Source: Bog-756 sp963812525 | GTDB lineage: Bacteria > Actinomycetota > Acidimicrobiia > Acidimicrobiales > RAAP-2 | Length of the DNA: 64,000 bases | Assembly (NCBI GenBank): GCA_963812525.1 | Contig: CAWEVL010000010.1 | Span: 620,001-684,000 of the forward strand | Reading direction: 5' to 3' | In this document: positions 17,298 to 24,832 of the stretch, piece after piece | Numbering within the stretch: the first letter of the stretch is position 1 | How the letters are laid out: each line of letters opens with the position of its first letter | Position numbers and translations under genes: made by a program | Notes under the pieces: generated by a model | The model's input: only the letters and a program-made list of their open reading frames with translations | Told to the model about the DNA's origin: nothing | Databases searched by the model: none

Positions 17298-17424
17298 GCC
17301 GCTCCCCCACACCGGACGAGGCGCTGAGCAGGGACGCAGGGGGTGAGAGGTGACCAGACCGGTCGACCGCCCCTGCCCAAGGTCGGTGCCGCGGTTGCGC
17401 GCGCCCGCGCCACGTGGTTTGCTA

Positions 17425-17451
17425 TTAGCACTCGACCTTGCAGAGTGCTAA
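17425..17451 (+). promoter_or_regulatory. CIRCE element (HrcA operator) of groEL
   Basis: TTAGCACTC, 9 nt spacer, GAGTGCTAA: a perfect match to the CIRCE consensus. It lies 20 bp before the groEL start, so HrcA-controlled heat-shock induction is expected. Confidence 0.96.
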
Positions 17452-17470
17452 CGACACGGAGGAACACCTG

Positions 17471-19096
17471 ATGGCCAAATTGATCACGTTCGACGAGGAG
17501 GCCCGCCGGTCCCTCGAGAGCGGCATGAACAAGCTCGCCGACGCCGTGCGCGTCACCCTCGGACCCAAAGGCCGCAACGTCGTCCTCGACAAGAAGTGGG
17601 GCGCCCCCACCATCACCAACGACGGTGTCTCCATCGCCAAGGACATCGAGCTCGAGGACCCGTTCGAGAGGATCGGTGCCGAGCTGGTGAAGGAGGTCGC
17701 CAAGAAGACCGACGACGTGGCCGGCGACGGCACCACCACCGCCACCGTGCTGGCCTGGGCCATGGTCCACGAGGGCCTGCGCAACGTGGCCGCCGGGGCC
17801 AACCCCATGTCCCTCAAGAAGGGCATCGAGGCCGGGGTGGAGTCCGCCGTGGCCAGCCTGCGGGGTATCGCCCGGGAGACCGACTCGAAGGAGCAGATCG
17901 CCCAGGTGGCGTCCATTTCCGCCGCCGACCCCGAGATCGGGGGGATGATCTCCGAAGCGATCGACAAGGTCGGCAAGGACGGGGTCATCACCGTCGAGGA
18001 GTCCCAGACCTTCGGCATGGACATGGACCTGGTCGAGGGCATGCGCTTCGACAAGGGCTACATCTCGCCCTACTTCGTGACCGACCCCGAGCGCATGGAA
18101 GCGGTCATGGAGGACGCCTACGTCCTGCTGGTCGGGTCCAAGATCACCGCCGTCCGTGACCTGCTCCCCCTGTTGGAGAAGGTCATGCAGTCGGGCAAGC
18201 CTCTGGTGATCATCGCCGAGGACCTCGAGGGCGAGGCCCTGGCCACCCTGGTGGTCAACAAGATCCGCGGCACGTTCAAGAGCGTCTCGGTCAAGGCCCC
18301 CGGCTTCGGCGAGCGCCGCAAGGCCATGCTCCAGGACATCGCCATCCTCACCGGCGGCCAGGTGGTCACCGAGGAGGTCGGCCTCAAGCTGGAGAACGTG
18401 GGCCTCGACCTGCTGGGCACGGCCCGCAAGATCGTGGTGACCAAGGACGAGACGACCGTGGTCGAGGGCGGGGGCTCCGACGACGAGATCAAGGGCCGGA
18501 TCAACCAGATCAAGGCCGAGATCGAGAACACCGACTCCGACTACGACCGCGAGAAGCTCCAGGAGCGCCTGGCCAAGCTGTCCGGCGGGGTGGCCGTGAT
18601 CAAGGTCGGCGCCGCCACCGAGGTGGAGCTCAAGGAGAAGAAGCACCGCATCGAGGACGCCGTGTCCACCACCAAGGCCGCCATCGAGGAGGGCGTCGTC
18701 CCCGGCGGTGGGGTGGCCCTGCTCCGGGCCCAGACCGCCGTCCTCGACACCGCCGAGAAGCTGGAGGGCGACGAGGCCACCGGGGCGCGCATCGTGGCCC
18801 GGGCCGTCGAGGAGCCGCTCAAGCAGATCGCCGTCAACGCCGGCCTCGAGGGTGGGGTCATCGTCGACAAGGTCCGCAACCTCAAGAAGCCCAACGAGGG
18901 TCTCAACGCCGCCACCGGTGAGTACGAGGACCTGTTCAAGAGCGGTGTGATCGACGCGGTGAAGGTGACCCGTTCCGCCCTGCAGAACGCCGCCTCCATC
19001 GCTGCGCTGTTCCTGACCACCGAGGCCGTCATCGTGGACAAGCCCGAAGAGGGCGGCGCCGGCGGCATGCCCGGCGGGGGCATGGACGACTTCTAG
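17471..19096 (+). CDS. groEL: Chaperonin GroEL (60 kDa)
   Basis: A 541-residue GroEL that folds proteins in an ATP-driven double ring. It begins AKLITFDEEARRSLESGMNK, has RNVVLDKKWGAPTITNDGVS and the ATPase motif VAGDGTTTATVLA, and ends with GGMPGGGMDDF, a Gly/Met tail of the housekeeping type rather than a His-rich one. GGAGGAACACC before the ATG at 17471 fixes the start. A CIRCE element controls it. There is no groES on either side, so this is a stand-alone groEL; groES must lie elsewhere, perhaps with a second groEL copy. A strong hairpin terminator follows. Confidence 0.97.
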   Translation: MAKLITFDEEARRSLESGMNKLADAVRVTLGPKGRNVVLDKKWGAPTITNDGVSIAKDIELEDPFERIGAELVKEVAKKTDDVAGDGTTTATVLAWAMVHEGLRNVAAGANPMSLKKGIEAGVESAVASLRGIARETDSKEQIAQVASISAADPEIGGMISEAIDKVGKDGVITVEESQTFGMDMDLVEGMRFDKGYISPYFVTDPERMEAVMEDAYVLLVGSKITAVRDLLPLLEKVMQSGKPLVIIAEDLEGEALATLVVNKIRGTFKSVSVKAPGFGERRKAMLQDIAILTGGQVVTEEVGLKLENVGLDLLGTARKIVVTKDETTVVEGGGSDDEIKGRINQIKAEIENTDSDYDREKLQERLAKLSGGVAVIKVGAATEVELKEKKHRIEDAVSTTKAAIEEGVVPGGGVALLRAQTAVLDTAEKLEGDEATGARIVARAVEEPLKQIAVNAGLEGGVIVDKVRNLKKPNEGLNAATGEYEDLFKSGVIDAVKVTRSALQNAASIAALFLTTEAVIVDKPEEGGAGGMPGGGMDDF

Positions 19097-19146
19097 GTCG
19101 TACCGGCGGGACGGTCCGGGCCGGGAGCCGGGGCCGGCACCTGTGT

Positions 19147-19178
19147 GACGAAGGGCGCCCCACCGGGCGCCCTTCGTC
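19147..19178 (+). terminator. Strong terminator after groEL
   Basis: A 14-bp perfect stem, GACGAAGGGCGCCC with its complement, 4-nt loop CACC, followed by AATT. It lies 50 nt after the groEL stop. Confidence 0.85.
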
Positions 19179-19227
19179 AATTCCCGGCCCCGGTCGGCCC
19201 GCTTCGGCCGTCGTTCGGGCGGACCCG

Positions 19228-19233
19228 TACACT
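19228..19233 (+). promoter_or_regulatory. -10 box of leaderless hemQ operon
   Basis: TACACT ending 7 nt before the hemQ GTG at 19241, with no Shine-Dalgarno sequence. RNA should start at or within a base of the start codon. Confidence 0.6.
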
Positions 19234-19240
19234 GGGGGTC

Positions 19241-19957
19241 GTGACGGATCCCCTCGTTCCCTCGGTCGGCTGGGGTGTGCTCCACCTGTTCTGCAAGCTG
19301 CCCGGGGCGTCCGCCCCCGGCGGGGGCGCCCGGGTCAACCGCCAGGCGGTGATCCAGGCGGTCAAGGAGGCCGAGGCCGACCACCTCCAGGTGGTGTCGG
19401 TGGCCATGCTCGGCCACAAGGCGGATCTCGGCTTCATGGCCCTCGGCGCCGACCACTGGCGATTGCGGCGCTTCCAGTCGGATCTCCAGGCCGCCGGCCT
19501 GGACGTGGTCGACTCCTACGTCTCCCTCACCGAGGTGTCCGAGTACGCGGCCGGGCTCCCCGACGAGATGAAGCAGACCAGGCTCTACCCCGATCTCCCC
19601 CCCGAGGGCATGACCGCCTTCTGCTTCTACCCGATGTCCAAGCGCCGCGGGGAGTCGGAGGGGTCCAACTGGTTCTCCCTGCCCTTCGAGGAGCGCAAGG
19701 CCGTGATGCACGGCCACGGGGCGACGGGGCGGACCTTTGCCGGCCGGATCGTCCAGCTCATCACCGGCTCCGCCGGGATCGACGACTGGGAGTGGGGGGT
19801 GACCCTGTTCGGCGTCCACCCCGACGATCTGAAGGACTGCGTCTACACGATGCGCTTCGACGAGGGGTCGGCCCGGTTCGCCGAGTTCGGACCGTTCCTC
19901 ACCGGCATGGTCGCCCCCGTCGACCAGGTCCTGGACGAGGTGGCCGCGGATGAGTGA
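19241..19957 (+). CDS. hemQ: Coproheme decarboxylase HemQ
   Basis: A 238-residue chlorite-dismutase-fold protein. HemQ uses peroxide to decarboxylate coproheme III to heme b, the last step of the coproporphyrin route of Gram-positive bacteria. Diagnostic stretches are CFYPMSKRRGESEGSNWFSL, the heme-side MHGHGATGRTFAGRIVQLIT and DWEWGVTLFGVHPDDLKD. YPMSKRR marks the HemQ branch, as opposed to true chlorite dismutases. The GTG at 19241 follows a TACACT -10 box by 7 nt, a leaderless arrangement. The stop overlaps larE by 8 bp, so heme synthesis and the LarE-type sulfur transferase are co-transcribed here. Confidence 0.92.
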   Translation: MTDPLVPSVGWGVLHLFCKLPGASAPGGGARVNRQAVIQAVKEAEADHLQVVSVAMLGHKADLGFMALGADHWRLRRFQSDLQAAGLDVVDSYVSLTEVSEYAAGLPDEMKQTRLYPDLPPEGMTAFCFYPMSKRRGESEGSNWFSLPFEERKAVMHGHGATGRTFAGRIVQLITGSAGIDDWEWGVTLFGVHPDDLKDCVYTMRFDEGSARFAEFGPFLTGMVAPVDQVLDEVAADE

Positions 19958-20819
19958 GGCCCGCCCGGGCGGCGACCTCGACGGGTTGCGGGCCGGACTG
20001 GGCCGGATCGGCCCGATGGTGGTGGCCTTCAGCGGCGGGGCCGACTCGGCCTTCCTGGCCTGGGTGGCCACCGACACCCTGGGGGCCGACCAGGTCCGGT
20101 GCGTGACGGCCGTGTCCCCGTCGTTGGCCCCCGAGGAGCTGGCCGACTGCCGCCGGCTGGCCGACGAGTGGGGCCTGTCCTTCACCGAGGTGGAGACCGA
20201 CGAGTTGGCCGACCCCGCCTACTCGGCCAACGACGGCTCGCGCTGCTTCCACTGCAAGTCCACCCTCATGGAGGCCCTGGTGCCCCTGGCCCAGCGCCGA
20301 GCCGACGGCACCGCGGCCCCCGGAGCCACCGTCGTGCTCGGCGTGAACTGCGACGACCTGGGCGACCACCGCCCCGGCCAGCAGGCCGCCGCCCAGGCCG
20401 GTGCCCGCTTCCCGCTGGTCGAGGCCGGCTTCACCAAGACCGAGGTGAGGGAGTGGTCGAGACGGCTCGGCCTGCGCACCTGGGACAAGCCGGCCGCCGC
20501 CTGCCTGGCCTCCCGCGTCCCCTACGGCACCCCGGTCACGCTGGGCACGCTGCGATCGGTGGCCGAGGCCGAGTCGGCTCTCCGGTCATTGGGCTTCGCC
20601 CAGCTCCGGGTCCGGCACTACGACGACACCGCCCGCATCGAGGTACCCGCCGAGGACCTCGCCGCCGTGGTCGCCCGCCGTGACGAGGTCAGCGCGGCGG
20701 TGCACCGGGCCGGCTACCGGTACGTCACGCTCGACCTCGACGGATTCCGCTCCGGCAACCTCAACGACGCGTTGGGGATGAGGGCGCCGGCCGCCGCCCG
20801 TGCCGGGAGCCGAGCATGA
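19950..20819 (+). CDS. larE: ATP-dependent sacrificial sulfur transferase LarE
   Basis: A 289-residue N-type ATP pyrophosphatase. LarE adenylates the carboxylates of the pyridinium dicarboxylate made by LarB and installs thiols, giving the precursor of the nickel pincer cofactor. The PP-loop is AFSGGADSAFLAW, and NDGSRCFHCKSTLMEAL and KPAAACLASRVPYG are family signatures. The cysteine at residue 185 in the latter corresponds to the sulfur-donating position of sacrificial LarE enzymes. It overlaps hemQ upstream (8 bp) and the NIL-domain gene downstream (ATGA), so all three are one operon. larB and larC lie about 8 kb away; no larA is visible. Confidence 0.93.
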   Translation: MSEARPGGDLDGLRAGLGRIGPMVVAFSGGADSAFLAWVATDTLGADQVRCVTAVSPSLAPEELADCRRLADEWGLSFTEVETDELADPAYSANDGSRCFHCKSTLMEALVPLAQRRADGTAAPGATVVLGVNCDDLGDHRPGQQAAAQAGARFPLVEAGFTKTEVREWSRRLGLRTWDKPAAACLASRVPYGTPVTLGTLRSVAEAESALRSLGFAQLRVRHYDDTARIEVPAEDLAAVVARRDEVSAAVHRAGYRYVTLDLDGFRSGNLNDALGMRAPAAARAGSRA

Positions 20820-21055
20820 TCAGGGTCCGGGTCCGGCTGACCTTCCCCGAGGCGCTGGTCCGGGAGCCGATCATCGCCCGCATGGTCAAGGAGCTGGACA
20901 TCGTCCCCAACATCCGACGGGCCGACGTGGGCGAGGCCGACGGCTGGATCATCTGCGAGCTGGACGGCGACGGGGCCACCATCGACCGGGCCGTCGAGTG
21001 GCTGCGGGGCGAGGGGGTGCAGGTCGACCTGCTCGGTGACGTGGTCGAGAGTTGA
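20816..21055 (+). CDS. NIL-domain small protein
   Basis: A 79-residue protein that is essentially one NIL domain: VRVRLTFPEALVREPIIARM, then NIRRADVGEADGWIICEL and AVEWLRGEGVQVDLL. This ferredoxin-like regulatory fold is best known at the C terminus of the methionine ABC ATPase MetN, where it binds methionine, and also occurs alone or with Fe-S domains. Its ATG overlaps the larE stop by 4 bp, so it is made together with LarE. A link to sulfur amino acids or to the sulfur supply of LarE is an attractive inference but untested. It is not PurS, which it resembles only in size and fold. Confidence 0.82.
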   Translation: MIRVRVRLTFPEALVREPIIARMVKELDIVPNIRRADVGEADGWIICELDGDGATIDRAVEWLRGEGVQVDLLGDVVES

Positions 21056-21098
21056 GCCGGGGCGACCGCCGCGGTGGGCGCCGGTCCGCCGATCCGGG

Positions 21099-21278
21099 CT
21101 ACTCGGTGTCCCGGATGGTCCACCCGGCACCCGACACCTTGCGGGGTTCGTAGAACAGGCACCCCTCGGGGCAGGCGAACGGGATCTGCTCGTTGGCCCC
21201 CACCCGGCACCGCTCGAGTTTCTCCTCGTGGGCGGTGGTCTGCATGACGTAGTGGCGGCAATCCTCGCGAACGGGCAC
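21099..21278 (-). CDS. Small Cys-rich conserved-looking protein (59 aa)
   Basis: Reading the minus strand from a GTG at 21278 gives 59 residues, VPVREDCRHYVMQTTAHEEK and onward, with ERCRVGAN, FACPEGCLFYEPR and a final GWTIRDTE. The cysteines are at residues 7, 24, 36 and 40, which could bind zinc or an Fe-S cluster. Codons almost all end in G or C, as in true genes here. A CAGACT sequence 5 nt before the GTG may be a -10 box for a nearly leaderless RNA. It is convergent with the NIL gene and divergent from the NUDIX gene, only 56 bp away. I do not recognise the family; function unknown. Confidence 0.7.
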   Translation of the reverse strand: MPVREDCRHYVMQTTAHEEKLERCRVGANEQIPFACPEGCLFYEPRKVSGAGWTIRDTE

Positions 21279-21321
21279 ACCACAGTCTGCCCGATGGATG
21301 CGGCTCAGCGTTGGCAGCGGG

Positions 21322-21327
21322 TAGCGT
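21322..21327 (+). promoter_or_regulatory. -10 box of leaderless NUDIX gene
   Basis: TAGCGT ending exactly 7 nt before the GTG at 21335, with no ribosome-binding site. Confidence 0.55.
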
Positions 21328-21334
21328 CGTCCGT

Positions 21335-22034
21335 GTGGATCCCCCTCCCTCCGCCAAGCAGCTGCTCCGCTGGAGCGAGGCCCTGGCCGGGATCGCCCGG
21401 ACCGGGCTGGGCTTCACCGAGTCCCTCTACGAGCAGGAACGATTCGAAGAGGTGCTCCGGGTGGCGGCGGACATCCGGGTGGCCGCCGACCACGGTGCCC
21501 ACGGCGCCGAGGACGCCGAGGGACTGGTGGAGGAGTGGCTGGGCTCGGTGGGCAAGGGCGTCCCCGGCTATGTGACCCCCAAGGTGGCCGTCGGGGCGGC
21601 GGTGGGCAACGACCAGGGCGAGATGCTGCTGGTCAAGCGGGCCGACTCCGGCGTCTGGCTGTACCCCACCGGGTGGGCCGACGTCGGCTACTCCGCCGCC
21701 GAGGTGGTGGTGAAAGAGGTCGAGGAGGAGACCGGCATCGAGGTCGAGGTGGTCCGGCTCATCGCCGTGCTGGACGGTCTCCGGATCGGCATGAGCCGCA
21801 TCCCCCTGTACTCCCTGGTGTTCCAGTGTCGGGCCGATCGGTGGCGAGCTCCAGGCCCATCCGCTGGAGTCGGCCGACGTCGGATGGTTCGCCCTGGACC
21901 AGCTCCCCTTCCCCCTGGCCGGCGCGGAGCGGTGGGGTGAGCACGTCTTCTCGGCGTTGCGGGGTGATCCCATCGAGGTGCTCTACGACTCGGTGCGCTC
22001 GCCGATCTGGCGCGGCGATCCCGACAAGCACTGA
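21335..22034 (+). CDS. NUDIX hydrolase (apparent frameshift)
   Basis: A NUDIX hydrolase of about 232 residues whose frame changes near 21831-21840. The first part ends VFQCRA, and the frame one base later continues IGGELQAHPLESADVGWFAL and ends SPIWRGDPDKH at 22034. The Nudix box lies before the shift, around GWADVGYSAAEVVVKEVEEE, so the metal-binding helix is intact. An N-terminal helical domain, ALAGIARTGLGFTESLYEQE, is like that of ADP-ribose/UDP-X pyrophosphatases with a lid domain. Removing one base restores a full-length protein. The GTG at 21335 is chosen because TAGCGT lies 7 nt before it. Read as it stands, the protein would end at 21940 with a scrambled tail. Confidence 0.78.
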
Positions 22035-22102
22035 GGCCGGGCGCCATGGGGCGCCGTCCCCGGTGGCGTCGGCGTCTCCCGGTGGCCGCGGTGGGTGGTG
22101 GC

Positions 22103-22108
22103 TACACT
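22103..22108 (+). promoter_or_regulatory. -10 box of leaderless GNAT gene
   Basis: TACACT ending 8 nt before the GTG at 22117. No Shine-Dalgarno sequence is present. Confidence 0.5.
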
Positions 22109-22116
22109 CCCACCCT

Positions 22117-22621
22117 GTGCCCCCCGAGGATCGGCCCCACCCCCGCGCCAGTGGCGCGGCATCGAACGGGAGCTCGAGCCCCCGGGTGACGGTGACGGAG
22201 GCCACCGAGGTGACCGACGAGCTGGTCGAGGCGTTCGCCCGGCTGATTCCGCAACTCTCGTCGTCCTCGCCCCCACCGGGCCGGGCCGAACTGGCCGAGA
22301 TGGTCGGCTCGGCGGCGTCGATCGTGCTGATGGCCCGGGACGGATCGGGCGCCTTGGTCGGCTCCCTGACCCTGGCCCTGTTCCGGGTGCCGACCGGGTT
22401 GCGGGCCTGGATCGAGGATGTGGTGGTCGACGCGTCGGCCCGGGGTGCGGGTGCGGGCGAGGCCCTGGTGCTGGCGGCGGTGGAGCGGGCCGAAGCCGCT
22501 CGGGGCCCGGACCGTCGACCTGACCTCGCGGCCCAGTCGCGAGGCGGCCAACCGACTCTACGTACGGATGGGTTTCGAGCTGCGCACCACCAACGTGTAC
22601 CGGCACAGCCGGGAACCCTGA
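22117..22621 (+). CDS. GNAT N-acetyltransferase (apparent frameshift)
   Basis: A GNAT-fold acetyltransferase of about 167 residues, broken near 22501-22510. The first frame gives EVTDELVEAFARLIPQLSSS, the beta-strand GALVGSLTLALFRVPTG, and IEDVVVDASARGAGAGEALV with the acetyl-CoA loop RGAGAG. One base later the frame continues TVDLTSRPSREAANRLYVRM and ends NVYRHSREP at 22621, the normal end of this family. The break lies in a GGGGCCC run, and removing one G restores the gene, so a homopolymer error is likely. The substrate is unknown. It starts at a GTG 8 nt after a TACACT -10 box. Confidence 0.75.
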
Positions 22622-22649
22622 GCGTCGCACCGGACGACCGGGTCCCCGG

Positions 22650-22868
22650 CTACGTCGACGGCCGGCCCAGTCCCACCGGGCCGGAACGCGCCCCGGCCAC
22701 CCGGGTGCCCACGGTGATGAGCAGGCCACCGATACCGGCGCGGAGCCTCGCCGTGAAGACGCGCCCGCCGCGAGGCGGGCGGGGCACGGCGTGACTCCGA
22801 GCTGGAAATGACCGGCGACGCTGGATGACCCGGTCGTCGGCGATCTGGTGGAGTAGTTGCGGATTCAT
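22650..22868 (-). CDS. Small basic protein of unknown function (72 aa)
   Basis: From the ATG at 22868 this reads MNPQLLHQIADDRVIQRRRS followed by a basic stretch, then TARLRAGIGGLLITVGTRVA, a possible amphipathic or weak membrane helix. Small actinobacterial proteins with an N-terminal MNxxLxxxxAxDR and a C-terminal RxRxGxxLxxxGxRL segment are common near regulators and cell-envelope genes; their function is unknown. The ribosome site is weak (AAGG). A 28-codon ORF with a strong Shine-Dalgarno site lies 166 nt upstream on the same strand and may be co-transcribed. Confidence 0.5.
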   Translation of the reverse strand: MNPQLLHQIADDRVIQRRRSFPARSHAVPRPPRGGRVFTARLRAGIGGLLITVGTRVAGARSGPVGLGRPST

Positions 22869-23022
22869 GGGAAGACCTTGCGGACGGCACCGGGCGGTGG
22901 CCCGATGGAGTGGTTTGGCGAGCAGTCCCGCGGCGCGGAAGCGCATCAGTTCGAGCGGGCAGGGTGACACGGGAGCGGCGGCGGTGTTGCCCCGGGTGGC
23001 CCGTGTCGGGCCGACGGTGAGT

Positions 23023-23035
23023 ACCCCTGAGGGGT
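23023..23035. other. Short palindrome at end of the 28-codon ORF
   Basis: ACCCCT and its complement around a single G. It overlaps the first base of the TGA of the small upstream ORF and could form a short hairpin. Confidence 0.25.
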
Positions 23036-23121
23036 CAGGCCATGAGGGGCGACTTCGGGAACGACGTCCGATCCACGAGGATGCCGGGCATGGCGCTGAC
23101 GGTGGTGATGGTCATGGTCAT
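23035..23121 (-). CDS. 28-codon ORF with strong ribosome site
   Basis: The minus strand has AAAGGAG about 7 nt before an ATG at 23121. The ORF begins MTMTITTVSAMPGILVDRTS and stops 28 codons later at 23035. A strong Shine-Dalgarno site is unusual for noise in this region. The upstream stretch (23122-23190) is comparatively AT-rich and contains TTGTTA and TACACG, a plausible promoter. It could be a small protein or a leader peptide for the 72-residue gene downstream. No homology is recognised. Confidence 0.35.
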   Translation of the reverse strand: MTMTITTVSAMPGILVDRTSFPKSPLMA

Positions 23122-23286
23122 TGAGGCATCTCCTTTCGTGGAGGCGTGTAGTCCGAGTTGCCATCGTAACAAGTCCGAGCCCTCTTGAGAAGGGGGTAAT
23201 TCGGTCGGCGGCCGGGACGGCGACCCGGCGGCGCGGCGGCGTCGGCGCGGGCCGGGCGACGCCCTGCGCCGGCGCCGTGCTCGTTG

Positions 23287-24267
23287 TCAACGCCGGTGGT
23301 CGAGGACCTCCGGGTTGACCACATTGGTCGGCGATCCGGCGGCGAAGGCGTTGATCTGGTCGAAGATGGCGCCGAACTGGAGCTCCCACTCCTCGCGTGT
23401 GACGTACCCGATGTGGGGTGTGCACACCACGTTGTCCATGCCCAGCAGGGGATGGTCCGCGTCGACCAGGGGCTCGGTCTCGAACACGTCGAGCGCGGCC
23501 ATACCCGGTCTCCCCGCCCGCAAGGCCTCGACCAGGGCCCCCGGTTGGACCAGTCCGGCCCGGCTGGTGTTGACCAGGAGGGCCGAGGGCTTCATGCGGG
23601 CCAGATCGGCGGCGGTCACGATGCCGCGGGTGGCCTCCACCAGGCGCAGGTGGAGGGAGACCACGTCGCACTGCTCGAAGAACGCCTGGCGGCTGAGGGC
23701 CACCTCGAACCCGTCGGCTTCCGCCCGCGACCGGCCCCCGTCACTGGCCCAGATGATCACCCGCATGCCGAAGGCCCGGCCGTAGCCCGCCACCACCCGG
23801 CCGATGCGTCCGTACCCGAGGATCCCGAGCGTCTTGGACCCCAGGGACGTCCCCACTCCGTCCTGCCAGCGGCCGGCCTTCATGGAGGCCACCTGCTGGG
23901 GCAGACGGCGCGTGGCGGCGATGACCAGGCCCCAGGTCAGCTCGGCGGTGGCGTAGGACGGGGAGCCCTGGTGCAGGTCCGAGGAGACGACGATGCCCAA
24001 CCGGGTGCAGGTATCGACGTCGATGTGGGGGAATACGCTGCGCTGGCTGATCAGCCGGAGCTCGGGCAGCCGCTCGAGGAGTGGCGTGCGGATCAGGGTC
24101 CGCTCACGGATCAGGACCAGAACCTCGGTGCCGACGAGCCGGTCGACCAGTGCGTCGGTGTCCTGCACGTGGTCGTTCCAGACGGTGACCTCGTGACCCG
24201 CCAGCGTGGCGAAGCAGTCCAGCGTCCTGATGGTGTCGAAGTAGTCGTCGAGGATCGAGACCCGCAT
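23287..24267 (-). CDS. D-2-hydroxyacid dehydrogenase, NAD-binding
   Basis: A 326-residue member of the D-isomer-specific 2-hydroxyacid dehydrogenase family, which reduces 2-keto acids or oxidises D-2-hydroxy acids in the cytoplasm. The Rossmann motif is LGILGYGRIGRVVAGYGRAF. The catalytic set is present: Arg in LLVNTSRAGLV, Glu in LDVFETEPL, His in VVCTPHIGYVT. GGAGGGTGGCG before the ATG at 24267 fixes the start. The closest flavour is the phosphoglycerate/glyoxylate-reductase-like group. It stands alone, since the upstream HxlR gene ends 143 nt away on the same strand and nothing follows directly. The substrate is not determined. Confidence 0.87.
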   Translation of the reverse strand: MRVSILDDYFDTIRTLDCFATLAGHEVTVWNDHVQDTDALVDRLVGTEVLVLIRERTLIRTPLLERLPELRLISQRSVFPHIDVDTCTRLGIVVSSDLHQGSPSYATAELTWGLVIAATRRLPQQVASMKAGRWQDGVGTSLGSKTLGILGYGRIGRVVAGYGRAFGMRVIIWASDGGRSRAEADGFEVALSRQAFFEQCDVVSLHLRLVEATRGIVTAADLARMKPSALLVNTSRAGLVQPGALVEALRAGRPGMAALDVFETEPLVDADHPLLGMDNVVCTPHIGYVTREEWELQFGAIFDQINAFAAGSPTNVVNPEVLDHRR

Positions 24268-24410
24268 GGTTCGCCACCCTCCCCGGTCCGGGACCGGGGC
24301 CTTCCGATCCGCCAGGTCATTCTGCCCCAGGGATCGGGCGCCCCACACCGGGCGACCCCGCCACCGCCCGGTCCGTCCCGGTCGGCCCTCAGTCCGCCCT
24401 GGTCCGGTTC

Positions 24411-24755
24411 TCAGCCGCCCCGACGCGACCGGGCCCACCCCTTCGACCACGAGTCCAGCGGATCGAGGGCGGCACCGAGGGAACGACCCACCGGCGTGAG
24501 CCGGTAGGGGCCGGAGGGGTCCTGGGCGACCAGGCCGGCGGCGGTGAGCTCCCGCAGCCGGTCGTAGAGGACACTGGAGGACAGTCCCTCACAGCGTTCG
24601 AGCAGTCCCCGGGCCCCCACCGCGTCGTCCCGCAGCTCCCACAGGACCCGGAGTGCCCAGCGCCGCCCCAACAGGTCCATCGCCGCCATCAGGGGACGGC
24701 CGGTGGTCGACCCCCGGACCGGTCGCCCCGGGGCCGGCGTCCGTGGTGGGTTCAC
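24411..24755 (-). CDS. HxlR-family winged-helix regulator
   Basis: A 114-residue HxlR-type (MarR-superfamily) transcription factor. It has MDLLGRRWALRVLWELRDD, GARGLLERCEGLSSSVLYDR and GLVAQDPSGPYRLTPVGRSL, the complete winged-helix core. Such dimers usually respond to aldehydes, quinones, disulfide stress or redox changes. It starts at a GTG (24755) and is divergent from an AhpD/CMD-like gene. A perfect 10-bp inverted repeat at 24782-24812 between them is the likely operator, so autoregulation together with control of the neighbour is expected. Only one cysteine is visible (ERCEG), a position often used for redox sensing in this family. Confidence 0.87.
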   Translation of the reverse strand: MNPPRTPAPGRPVRGSTTGRPLMAAMDLLGRRWALRVLWELRDDAVGARGLLERCEGLSSSVLYDRLRELTAAGLVAQDPSGPYRLTPVGRSLGAALDPLDSWSKGWARSRRGG

Positions 24756-24781
24756 GAGCGCCCCCGACCGGATGTTCTGTT

Positions 24782-24812
24782 TTCCGAAACATTGGGGTAG
24801 GGTGTTTCGGAA
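24782..24812. promoter_or_regulatory. Perfect 10-bp inverted repeat, HxlR operator candidate
   Basis: TTCCGAAACA, 11-nt spacer, then its exact complement. A TAGGGT -10 candidate for the plus-strand gene sits at 24798-24803, inside the element, so a bound dimer would block transcription. Confidence 0.75.
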
Positions 24813-24832
24813 TCCACAACATGGAGGCTACC

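Noticed and set aside
16718..20185. 1155-codon open frame on the minus strand through groEL and hemQ
   Set aside because: It is antisense to groEL, the amidotransferase, hemQ and the start of larE. Its Gly/His/Asp-rich composition is the typical shadow of GC-rich genes.
20816..21055. PurS (phosphoribosylformylglycinamidine synthase subunit)
   Set aside because: Size and fold are similar, but the sequence LTFPEALVREPIIARM and EWLRGEGVQVDLL matches the NIL domain, and no purQ or purL is adjacent.
22946..23671. Long open frame on the minus strand with GGRVHTPHRVRHTRG-like sequence
   Set aside because: It is mostly a shadow of the hydroxyacid dehydrogenase gene, with poor codon use and no domain; the real gene is in another frame.
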